Below are positions 44,730 through 52,527 of a DNA stretch of 64,000 bases, piece after piece (within the stretch, counting starts at the first letter, position 1; each line of letters opens with the position of its first letter). A program made the position numbers and the translations under genes. The notes under the pieces are model-generated. The model was not told where the DNA came from. It made no database searches and saw nothing but the letters and a program-made list of their open reading frames with translations. Source of the stretch: Kitasatospora sp. CB01950 (GTDB lineage: Bacteria > Actinomycetota > Actinomycetes > Streptomycetales > Streptomycetaceae); assembly GCF_001905465.1 (NCBI RefSeq), contig NZ_LISX01000002.1, forward strand, positions 309,425-373,424, given 5' to 3'.

Positions 44730-45137
44730 ATGACCACGGACGACCGCCGCGAGCGCTTCGAGCGGGGCATGCAGGTACTGGCCGGGATCGACGGCGAGGC
44801 GGGCGAGCGGGTGGTGGCGGCGCTGGCGGACGTCTCCCCCGAACTCGCGCACCAGATCGCCGCCTGGGGGTTCGCCGAGATCTACTCCCGTCCGGCGCTG
44901 CCGCCGCGCGACCGGCAGTTGGTGACCCTCGGCATGCTGACCGCGCTCGGCGGGTGCGAGCCCGAGGTCGAGGTCCACGTCAACGCCTCGCTGAACGTGG
45001 GACTGACGCCCCAGCAGATCGTGGAGGCGCTGCTGCACGCCGCCGCGTACTGCGGGTTCCCTCGGGCGATCAACGCCACGCTGGCCGCGAAGCGGGTCTT
45101 CGCCGAGCGCGGCCTGCTGCCCGTTCACGACGGCTGA
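44730..45137 (+). CDS. Carboxymuconolactone decarboxylase-family protein
   Basis: A 135-aa all-helical CMD/AhpD-like protein. Family features are the Glu/Asp-rich YSRPALPPRDRQLVTLGMLT, the central EVEVHVNASLNVGLTPQQIV and the late AAAYCGFPRAINA. A single Cys (AAYCGFP) and another in GGCEPE are present rather than the AhpD CxxC, so it is closer to the gamma-carboxymuconolactone type. The substrate is unknown; no aromatic-degradation genes are near. ATG 44730 follows GGGAGC. Confidence 0.87.
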   Translation: MTTDDRRERFERGMQVLAGIDGEAGERVVAALADVSPELAHQIAAWGFAEIYSRPALPPRDRQLVTLGMLTALGGCEPEVEVHVNASLNVGLTPQQIVEALLHAAAYCGFPRAINATLAAKRVFAERGLLPVHDG

Positions 45138-45147
45138 GCGCGCCGGG

Positions 45148-45822
45148 TCAGCCGGACGTGCTCGGCACCGGCCGGATCGCGTCCGCGTCGGCCACCGGCT
45201 CGCCGACGCTCACCCGCACCGGGACGGATCCCGCCACCCGCTGGAGCTCCCGCGCGAACTCCGGCGACGCGGCGCCCGCCGCCGAGGTGGTGACGAGCAC
45301 GCCGTTGCCCTCCGGGCCGTTCCCGGAGGAGTAGACCGGATAGGAGAACGGCTCGGCCTGCTGGGCCGACATGATCTTCCCGGAGGCCTCGGACATCGCC
45401 CTCGCGGTGTACGCACAGGCGACGATCTCGACGTTCACCCCGGCGGTGTCGGGGTGGGCCTCCCGCGCCGCCGCGATCATGCTCGTGGCGCGGCCGGTGT
45501 CGGTGGCGTAAAGGACCACCCGGTTGTGACCGGCGTCCACGTACACCGACCCGTAGACGTCCCGGAACGCGCCGTACCCCAGATCGCCGAGCGCCGACGC
45601 GGCGCCGTTCGCCGGCTGCCAGGCACCCGGAGTGCTCCCGTCCGACGGCGGGGCGGCGTCCGCGTCCGCGACCGCGCCTGCGCCTGCGCCTGCGCCTGCA
45701 CCGCCGGACGGCGCGGCCTCCACGGAGATCCCGCCGCCGGTCGGGGCAACCGAACCGCAGCCGCTCACCAGCGAGATCGCACCGAGGACCAGAGCAGCGG
45801 CGACGAGACGGCGACGGACCAT
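45148..45822 (-). CDS. Secreted lipoprotein of unknown function
   Basis: A 224-aa protein with a lipoprotein signal peptide, MVRRRLVAAALVLGAISLVS, followed by GC; the lipobox cysteine is Cys22. An Ala/Gly repeat (GAGAGAGAGAVADADA) links it to a folded domain (~70-224) with YVDAGHNRVVLYATDTGRA. I recognise no family. ATG 45822 has GAGGGGGA upstream; the frame stays open to 45954 without a better start. It is divergent from the Imm1-like gene across 97 bp, so the two may share a promoter region. Confidence 0.75.
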   Translation of the reverse strand: MVRRRLVAAALVLGAISLVSGCGSVAPTGGGISVEAAPSGGAGAGAGAGAVADADAAPPSDGSTPGAWQPANGAASALGDLGYGAFRDVYGSVYVDAGHNRVVLYATDTGRATSMIAAAREAHPDTAGVNVEIVACAYTARAMSEASGKIMSAQQAEPFSYPVYSSGNGPEGNGVLVTTSAAGAASPEFARELQRVAGSVPVRVSVGEPVADADAIRPVPSTSG

Positions 45823-45919
45823 GATGTCCCCCTCAAGGGCGTTGACGATTCCGGCGATGGGACGGACGCCCCACCCGATCGGTTCCCACCCCGACCCACA
45901 CCGGAAGGAACGCGCCAAC

Positions 45920-46300
45920 ATGATCGAACACCCCGGCGAACACTGGCAGTTCACCGACGTTTCCGCGCAACCGGCGGACGCCGTCGTCGAATTGCGGCGG
46001 CAGATCGCCGACGGCCGGACGGAGAACTGGCTGCACAGCTCGCACGGACGGCAGTTGGCGGTGGTCTCAAACGGCGCGCGGGCGATGGTGATGCTGCTGG
46101 ACGGCCCCGGCGACCCGGGCGAGCACGCCGTCGATCCGGGCGCGGAAGGCTGGAGCGACGGCTACCTGCTCGCCAACGGCCAGCAGGACGAGTACCCGGA
46201 CGAGGACACCGTCCCGCTCGACCGGGCGCTGCTCCTCGTCCGGCACCTGCTCGACCACGGCGCGCCGCCGCCGGGCACGCCCTGGTCGATCGATCGCTGA
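45920..46300 (+). CDS. Imm1-like immunity protein
   Basis: A 126-aa cytosolic protein. The C-terminal half has the pattern of polymorphic-toxin immunity family Imm1: YLLANGQQDEYPDEDTVPLD, then RALLLVRHLLDHGAPPPGTP and a final Trp. Imm1 proteins neutralise secreted deaminase-type toxins. No toxin, WXG100 or polymorphic-toxin gene is visible next to it, so it is an orphan here. ATG 45920 has GGAAGGAA upstream. Its stop lies 8 bp from that of the convergent 816-aa protein gene. The family call rests on pattern memory. Confidence 0.62.
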   Translation: MIEHPGEHWQFTDVSAQPADAVVELRRQIADGRTENWLHSSHGRQLAVVSNGARAMVMLLDGPGDPGEHAVDPGAEGWSDGYLLANGQQDEYPDEDTVPLDRALLLVRHLLDHGAPPPGTPWSIDR

Positions 46301-46307
46301 CGATCCG

Positions 46308-48758
46308 TCACCTCATCGCCGCTGCCTTGGCGCTGACGAGCTGCTGGAGGTAGCGCTCGGAGGCCCGGAGCTTGCGGCTCTCGGGGCCGGGCAGGTGGGC
46401 GCGGAGCTCTATGATCTCGGGCGCGATGCGGATCGCCTCGACCGGGTCCTTGACAGCGCGCCAGCAAGCCTCGGCGTTGGTGGCGGCCCGCTGGGTCTCG
46501 GGATGCTCGGGACCCTCGGTCTGCAGCAGCGCGTTGGCCACCTGACGGTACAACTCGGCTGCCAGCACTGGCAGTCCGGCCACCCGGGAGACGTGCGCGC
46601 GGACCTGCCGGACCTGGAGCACGACCGGGGCGAGTTGGCCGTGCGCCGTGACCGCCCGCTCCTCCAGGGCGAGGGCGAGCGCCGCCGCGGTGTCGTGGTC
46701 ACCGGCCTCGGCGGCCTGGACGATCGGGCCGATGGCCGCCAAGTAGTCGGTCGGCGGGGCCTGTTCGGCCGCTGCGGCGGGTGCGGCGGGTGCGGCCTTC
46801 TTCTCCAGCGGCACCGTGGCCGCCGCCGGGTCGTGCTGAACGGCCGGTCGCGGCTTGTCCAGTGCCACGGTCGACGCCAACGGGTCGTGCTGGACGGTCG
46901 GTTGGGGCTTGTCGAGCGGCACGGTCGGGGTCGTCGCCCCGGGGTCGGGCAGCGGCAGGGCGGCGGCCGGCGCGCTCCCGCTCAGCGGAACCGTCGCGGC
47001 CAGCGGGTCGAACCAGGGCAGGGCGGCGTCCGGTTCGGACACGGTGGGCAAGGCGTCGCCCTTGAGGAAGGTCACGACGCGCGGATCCACCGACTCCGGC
47101 CCCGGCTTGGCGAGTTCGACCCGCGGCGCAGCCGGATCGGGCAGGTCCTTGCCGAGGCGGACGGCGGGCTCGGACGCGCCAGGCACGGCGGCCACAGCGG
47201 CCTCCGGCGCGGCAGGCGCAGCAGGCGCAGCAGGCACAGCGTTCGCAGCAGGCACAGCAGGCTTGGGCACAGCAGGCTCAGGCGCAACAGGCGCAACAGG
47301 CGCGGCGGGCGCGCCGGTGGCCTTGCCGAGGTCGACCAGCCGGGTGTCCACCGGGACCATCGGCACGCCCCGCTCCAGCGAGACGATCATGCGACGGCGG
47401 GCGGGTGTCGCGGGGACGCCGGCCTTGCGCAGCGAGACCAGGACGCGTGGCGTCCAGCCGGGGGCGAGCCGGGGCCGGGCCGGCTCGGCGGGGCGTGAAG
47501 TGGGCGCAGCGGGAGGGGTGTTGGGCGGGACGGGGGGCGCGGCGGGCCGGCCGGCGGCGGGTTCGGCCGGGGCGACCTGCCGGGCGGTGTTGCGGAACCA
47601 GGGCCGGTCGCCGGGGTGCGCGGTGATCACCACGGTGTCGGGGCGCAGCACGGAGTGGACCTGCTGGCGGACGAGTTCGGGGGTGAGCAGCTGGTCGGCG
47701 CCGGGGCGGCCGCGGTGCAGGGTCTCGATGAGGGCGCGGGTGAAGGTGCCGAGCTGGTCGGGGTCGTGGTTGACGACGGCCCAGAGCGGCACGCCTTCGC
47801 TGAGCTGCTGTCCGGCGGCGGCGACGAGGTGCGGCCAGAGCACCGGGTCGGCGCTCAGGTCGCCGATCACCAGGGTGTCGAACTCGGTTCCGCGGTGGCG
47901 CAGTTCGGTGGCGAGGGCGGTCCAGGGGAGGCTTTCGGACGCCTTGTTCTCGCGCAGCGACAGGTACATCTGGTCGCCGCGTCGGTCGGTGACCAGGTGG
48001 CCGCCGAGGTGGATCAGCAGCGGGCCGGGGTGGCGGGCGGCGGCGCGCAGGTGGGCGAGGACGGTCTGCGGGTCGTTGGCGCCGGGGAGGTGGACGGCGT
48101 CGACCTGGTCGGCGGAGAGCAGGATCTGCGGGGCGACGCCGGCCAGTGCGGCGGACAGCACGGAGGCGTGTCCGGTGCCGCCGCGGCCCCAGCGGCGGCC
48201 GCCGCCGTAGCCGCCCTCGACGACCAGGATGCGTCCGCGCAGTCCGCGGCCGATGCCGCGGGCCGGGGCGGGGGTCGAGGCGGAGGCGGGCGCGTGCGCG
48301 GGTGCCGGGCCCGGTGCCGGAGCCGGTGCGGGGGCGCCGGGTGGCGGGGTGTCGGCGGTGATCACCGGGATCATGCCGGTCCAGCCGGTGGTGACCGTCG
48401 CGGGGGGCGCGGTGGGCGGCGGCGGGACGGGTGTGCCGCCGACCGGGGTCGGGGTGGGCGGGGCGGTCCGGTTGCGGCCGGGGGTGAGGTCGGGGGGTGT
48501 CGGGTTGACCCGTAGGTTGACGGAGGTCGCGAACGGGTCGTTGGCGGGCGGCTGTTCGGAGCCCGGTCGGGCGCCCTGTTGGGGGCCGGGGGGTTGGGTC
48601 GGCAGCGTGAAGGTCTCCTCCAGGTCGGCCGCCGCCGGTCCGTCCCCGGTCGTCGATGCCACATCAGCCACCGTCAGGTCACCGCCCCCGTCCGCCGCCT
48701 TCGCGACGTCGTGCCCGTTCACCGTGGCGCCCGGGCGCCACGTTCCGATCCCGGCCAC
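46308..48758 (-). CDS. 816-aa protein with degenerate caspase-like region and C-terminal helical repeats
   Basis: The first ~165 residues are Pro/Ala-rich linker. A globular domain (~170-400) contains GPLLIHLGGHLVTDRRG and EFDTLVIGDLSADP, placed like the His and Cys strands of caspase-like peptidases, but the Cys position appears lost. A second long linker carries near-repeats (TVPLDKPQPTVQHDP). The last ~130 residues are helical and TPR-like (VLAAELYRQVANALLQTEGP). No signal peptide or membrane segment. The start is uncertain: GTG 48758 is the longest, with later GTGs possible and no clear ribosome-binding site. It could be a scaffold or pseudo-protease of a conflict system; the fold call is tentative. 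Confidence 0.55.
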   Translation of the reverse strand: MAGIGTWRPGATVNGHDVAKAADGGGDLTVADVASTTGDGPAAADLEETFTLPTQPPGPQQGARPGSEQPPANDPFATSVNLRVNPTPPDLTPGRNRTAPPTPTPVGGTPVPPPPTAPPATVTTGWTGMIPVITADTPPPGAPAPAPAPGPAPAHAPASASTPAPARGIGRGLRGRILVVEGGYGGGRRWGRGGTGHASVLSAALAGVAPQILLSADQVDAVHLPGANDPQTVLAHLRAAARHPGPLLIHLGGHLVTDRRGDQMYLSLRENKASESLPWTALATELRHRGTEFDTLVIGDLSADPVLWPHLVAAAGQQLSEGVPLWAVVNHDPDQLGTFTRALIETLHRGRPGADQLLTPELVRQQVHSVLRPDTVVITAHPGDRPWFRNTARQVAPAEPAAGRPAAPPVPPNTPPAAPTSRPAEPARPRLAPGWTPRVLVSLRKAGVPATPARRRMIVSLERGVPMVPVDTRLVDLGKATGAPAAPVAPVAPEPAVPKPAVPAANAVPAAPAAPAAPEAAVAAVPGASEPAVRLGKDLPDPAAPRVELAKPGPESVDPRVVTFLKGDALPTVSEPDAALPWFDPLAATVPLSGSAPAAALPLPDPGATTPTVPLDKPQPTVQHDPLASTVALDKPRPAVQHDPAAATVPLEKKAAPAAPAAAAEQAPPTDYLAAIGPIVQAAEAGDHDTAAALALALEERAVTAHGQLAPVVLQVRQVRAHVSRVAGLPVLAAELYRQVANALLQTEGPEHPETQRAATNAEACWRAVKDPVEAIRIAPEIIELRAHLPGPESRKLRASERYLQQLVSAKAAAMR

Positions 48759-48878
48759 GATACGTGGTCGGCGGGTGGGCGGGCCAGGGTGGGTGGCGCG
48801 GCCCGCGGCGGCGCCCGCTGGTCGGCGAGGGCGCCGGGCGGGTGCCGTCGGGGCGGCTCACGGTGCGTCAGTAGGTGG

Positions 48879-49922
48879 TCAGTAGGTGACGGTGATGCGG
48901 CGGGCCGGTCCGTCGACCCGGATCAGGCCGCCGTACGGGACGACCTGCTGGGGCTCGGTGTGGCCGAGGTCGACGTCGAACACGGCCATGGTGTCGGGCG
49001 CGTAGGCGTTCAGGGCGCGCAGGGCGGCGGCGCGCTGTTCGGCGCGGTACCGGGCGCGCTGTTCGGCGTCGAGGGGCTGCTCGAAGGACCAGGCCATGGC
49101 GCGGCCGAACAGCACGGCCGGGAACTGGCGGAGCAGTCCGCGTTCGCCGAGGTTGCGCAGCATCCGGTACACCTCGGTGCCGGACGGCATCTCCTCGGAG
49201 GTCTCCAGCACCAGCACGCACCCGGCGTACGCCTCGACGGGCAGCAGCCGGTCGGCGGCGGCCATCCAGTGCGCGATCTCCAGGTTGCCGCCCCAGCTGA
49301 CGCCCTCGACGACCCGGTCGCTGCGGTGCCAGTACGCGCCGGTGGCGGGTTCGCTCGCGGGCATCCGTTCGAAGGTGGCCGGGTCCTCCCAGCGGCCGAG
49401 TTCGGTGCTGACGTCCTCGGCCTCGCGCAGCTCGTACGCGCCGCCTTCGAACAGGGCGGCGCGCAGCGAGGCCTCGGTGAGCGGGTGGATGGCGCCGGGT
49501 CGGCCGAACTCGGTCATGATCGCGCCGCCGTGGTAGGAGACCACGCCGTGCCGCCAGAGGAAGTCCAGCAGGTTGGTGTTGTCGCTGAACCCGAAGAACG
49601 GCTTGGCGTGGGCCCGGATCAACTCGCCGTCCAGGTAAGGGATCACAGTGATCTGGTCCTCGCCGCCGAGGGTGGCCAGCACGGCCTTGACGGTCGGGTC
49701 GGTGAACGCCGCATGCAGGTCGGCGGCCCGCTCCTGGGGGCTCGCTTCGAGCTTGCGGGTGGTCGGGTACTCGACGGGTTCCAGTCCGAAGTCCTCGCAG
49801 AGGCGACGCAGTCCGAGCTCGTACGGCAGCGGGAACAGCGCCGGTCCGGCGAAGGACGGCGAGAGCACGGCGACCCGGTCGCCGGGGCGGGCCTTGGGCG
49901 GGTAGGTGAGTCGGTCTGACAT
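48879..49922 (-). CDS. S66-family peptidase, LD-carboxypeptidase/MccF-like
   Basis: A 347-aa S66 serine peptidase. The nucleophile is Ser113 in FFGFSDNTNLL; TLGGEDQITVIPYLDG and VSWGGNLEIAHW match the MccF subgroup more than muramoyltetrapeptide carboxypeptidase. MccF hydrolyses the acyl-sulfamoyl or phosphoramidate bond of microcin C-like toxins and gives self-immunity; LD-carboxypeptidases trim muropeptides. It is cytosolic, with no signal peptide. The ATG start is followed by SDRLTYPPKARPGDRVAVLS as in homologues. It follows the divergent sulfatase gene at a 328-bp distance and could be an unlinked stress gene. Confidence 0.85.
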   Translation of the reverse strand: MSDRLTYPPKARPGDRVAVLSPSFAGPALFPLPYELGLRRLCEDFGLEPVEYPTTRKLEASPQERAADLHAAFTDPTVKAVLATLGGEDQITVIPYLDGELIRAHAKPFFGFSDNTNLLDFLWRHGVVSYHGGAIMTEFGRPGAIHPLTEASLRAALFEGGAYELREAEDVSTELGRWEDPATFERMPASEPATGAYWHRSDRVVEGVSWGGNLEIAHWMAAADRLLPVEAYAGCVLVLETSEEMPSGTEVYRMLRNLGERGLLRQFPAVLFGRAMAWSFEQPLDAEQRARYRAEQRAAALRALNAYAPDTMAVFDVDLGHTEPQQVVPYGGLIRVDGPARRITVTY

Positions 49923-50250
49923 GGCGCGATGCTAGCCAGCGCCTTCCGTCGCCCACGAGCGATTTCCGGCGACGGCCCGCCGTGCAGGGCCCGTGCGCCA
50001 GGAGGCTCGCCGGCCCTCGCATCCGACGGTTCGTCATATATCAGGCCTGTGACCTGCGTTCCCTCTGCGAGAGACGGTGCTACTGGCTGGTTGTCGCCCT
50101 GGTGGCGGTGGATCTCGTGCTGACATGATCTGCCCACCGACCGATGACGGAGCGCGTCCGCCCGGTTTCGCTGCGTCATCGCCCGCGCGCCTGTTCGCGG
50201 ACACCTCGGTCCGCGCCGGGAGCCGCCCGGCCGAACGGAAGGAAGCACCC
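49923..50250. other. Divergent intergenic region, 328 bp
   Basis: This stretch separates the S66 peptidase (minus) from the alkylsulfatase (plus) and must hold both promoters. An A+T-rich patch TCATATATCAG (50034-50044) is the likeliest promoter core. An in-frame ATG for the sulfatase lies at 50125, but lacks a ribosome-binding site. No other gene is supported. Confidence 0.45.
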
Positions 50251-52251
50251 TTGACCGGTTCTGCACCTCGTGAGCCCCAGCCCGCGACGCCGTTGACGGC
50301 GGACCTGAACGCGACGGTCGTCGTCCCGCCGCCGGATCAGGACCCGGAGGCGGCGTTCGCCTCGGACCGGCTGATCGAGGCTCTGCCCGCGGACTTCACC
50401 GTGGACAAGTCCGGTAGCAAGGAGGCGGCTTGGAGCCTGGCTCCGTACGCGTTCCTGACCGGGCCGGCGCCCGACACCGTCAACCCGAGCCTGTGGCGCA
50501 ACGCCCAACTGAACATGAACACCGGCCTGTTCGAGGTGGTCGCGAACGCCGTCTACCAGGTCCGCGGCATGGACCTGTCCAACATCACCTTCCTGGAGGA
50601 CCCCACCGGGGTCGACCCGCGGATCGTGGTGGTGGACCCGCTGATCAGCGAGGAGTGCGCGACCGCGGCGCTGAGCCTCTACCGCAAGCACCGCGGGGCG
50701 AACCGCGAGATCTGCGCGGTGCTCTTCACGCACTCCCACATCGACCACTACGGCGGCGTGCTCGGCCTGTTCGACGGCGGGGTGCTGCCCGACGGGGTGG
50801 ACGTCATCGCCCCGGACGGGTTCCTGGAGCACGCGGTGAGCGAGAACGTCTACGCCGGCAACGCGATGCAGCGCCGCGCCCAGTTCATGTACGGCTCGCT
50901 GCTGGAGAAGTCCGCGCACGGGCAGGTCGACGCCGGGCTCGGCAAGACCAACTCCAACGGCACCTCGGGCCTGCTGGCGCCGACGTTCACCGTCACCACC
51001 GACGTCGCTGTGCAGGGCAAAGCGGTGCCGTTCGGCCCGGTGAGGATGGAGTTCCAGCTCACCCCGGGCACCGAGGCCCCGGCGGAGATGAACTTCTACC
51101 TGCCCGACGTGCGGGCGGTCTGCATGGCCGAGAACGCCACGCCGACCCTGCACAACCTGTACAGCCTGCGCGGCGCCCAGGTGCGGGACGCCAAGTCCTG
51201 GTCGGAGTACCTGCGGCAGTCCGTCGAGTGGTTCGCGGACCGTTCCGACACGCTGTTCGCCAGCCACTTCTGGCCGCGTTGGAACAGCCCCGAGAACCCC
51301 ACCGCGATCACCTCCTTCCTCACCAGCCAGTCCGACCTGTACCGCTACCTGCACGACCAGTCGCTGCGGCTGGCCAACCAGGGCCTGACGATGACCGAGA
51401 TCGCCGAGAACCTCGACGGCAACCTCCCCGACGGCCTGGCCGGGCAGTGGTACAACCGCGGCTACTACGGCACCGTCAGCCACGACACCAAGGCGGTCTA
51501 CCAGCGCTACCTGGGCTGGTACGACGGCAACGCCGCCCACCTGCACACCCTGCCGCCCGAGCAGGCCGGCCCCCGCTACGTCGACGCGATGGGCGGCGCC
51601 GCCAACGTGGTCGCCATGGCCCGGCAGACCTTCGAGAACGCCAAGGGCCCCGAGGACTACCGGTGGGCGGCCGAACTGCTCAGCCACGCCGTCTTCGCCG
51701 ACCCCACCGACACCGACGCCCGCGAACTGGAGGCCGACGTCCTGGAGCAGCTCGGCTACCAGGCCGAGAGCGGCCCGTGGCGCAACTTCTACCTCGCCGC
51801 CGCGTTCGAGCTGCGCCACCGACCCGCCGACGACAGCGGCCCCGACCTGCCCAGCCCGCAGATCATCACCCCGGCCGTGCTGGCGGCCATGCAGATGGAC
51901 ATGCTCTTCGACTACTTCGGCATCCGCCTCAACGGCCCGGCGGCCGCGAACTCGCCGCTCACCCTCGGCTTCACCGTCACCGGCGGCGTCGCGGGCGACC
52001 CCGACCGGTGCACCGTCCAGCTGCGCAACGGCGTCCTCGTCTACACCCCCGGCGTCCTGCCCGACACCGCCGACGCCCTCTACACCGTCACCCGGGCCGG
52101 CCTCAACGCCCTCGCCATCGGCGCCACCACCCCGGACCAACTCGCCGCCGACGGCGACCTCACCGTCGACAGCGGCACCCTCGCCCCGCTCAACACCTTC
52201 AACAACACGCTCGAAACCTTCGAGTACTGGTTCGGCCTGACCACCCCGTGA
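50251..52251 (+). CDS. Metallo-beta-lactamase-fold alkylsulfatase (SdsA1/YjcS type)
   Basis: A 666-aa zinc hydrolase that splits primary alkyl sulfates such as SDS. The N-terminal metallo-beta-lactamase domain has the zinc motif LFTHSHIDHYGG (His161, His163, Asp165, His166) after the LISEECATAAL stretch. The middle part holds the second metal set (NFYLPDVRAVCMAENATPTL). The C-terminal ~120 residues are an SCP2-like domain (GFTVTGGVAGDPDRCTVQL). There is no signal peptide. TTG 50251 follows GGAAGGA with 7 nt spacing. A strong hairpin terminates it. Confidence 0.9.
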   Translation: MTGSAPREPQPATPLTADLNATVVVPPPDQDPEAAFASDRLIEALPADFTVDKSGSKEAAWSLAPYAFLTGPAPDTVNPSLWRNAQLNMNTGLFEVVANAVYQVRGMDLSNITFLEDPTGVDPRIVVVDPLISEECATAALSLYRKHRGANREICAVLFTHSHIDHYGGVLGLFDGGVLPDGVDVIAPDGFLEHAVSENVYAGNAMQRRAQFMYGSLLEKSAHGQVDAGLGKTNSNGTSGLLAPTFTVTTDVAVQGKAVPFGPVRMEFQLTPGTEAPAEMNFYLPDVRAVCMAENATPTLHNLYSLRGAQVRDAKSWSEYLRQSVEWFADRSDTLFASHFWPRWNSPENPTAITSFLTSQSDLYRYLHDQSLRLANQGLTMTEIAENLDGNLPDGLAGQWYNRGYYGTVSHDTKAVYQRYLGWYDGNAAHLHTLPPEQAGPRYVDAMGGAANVVAMARQTFENAKGPEDYRWAAELLSHAVFADPTDTDARELEADVLEQLGYQAESGPWRNFYLAAAFELRHRPADDSGPDLPSPQIITPAVLAAMQMDMLFDYFGIRLNGPAAANSPLTLGFTVTGGVAGDPDRCTVQLRNGVLVYTPGVLPDTADALYTVTRAGLNALAIGATTPDQLAADGDLTVDSGTLAPLNTFNNTLETFEYWFGLTTP

Positions 52252-52258
52252 CCCCGGA

Positions 52259-52289
52259 CCGACCCCGCCCGCACCTCGGGCGGGGTCGG
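52259..52289 (+). terminator. Perfect 13-bp hairpin terminator after the alkylsulfatase
   Basis: CCGACCCCGCCCG and CGGGCGGGGTCGG are exact reverse complements around the loop CACCT, seven bases after the stop codon. It is the cleanest terminator in the window. Confidence 0.9.
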
Positions 52290-52527
52290 CCTCCGGCTGC
52301 CCGTCGAGATCGATTCCCAGGACACCGGCCGCGTCGGCGACGCAGAGGCGGCCCGAATCGGTGATGACCAGGCCGACGACGTGGAACGCGCCGGGCCTGT
52401 CGTCCGGCACAGGCTGGTGAGGGAACGCAGATGGGCCAGGACGACCTGAGCACGCGGAAGACGGCGAACGGAAACCGCTGTCTCCTCGGCGCCCTCCCGT
52501 GACCGGGCCGTCCACCGCCGGGCGGAG
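52290..52527. other. Intergenic region with a possible coding remnant on the minus strand
   Basis: No complete gene is present. One minus-strand frame reads FHVVGLVITDSGRLCVADAA and continues VLGIDLDGQPEAD, which looks protein-like and could be the relic of a gene truncated next to the caspase gene. Evidence is weak. Confidence 0.25.
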
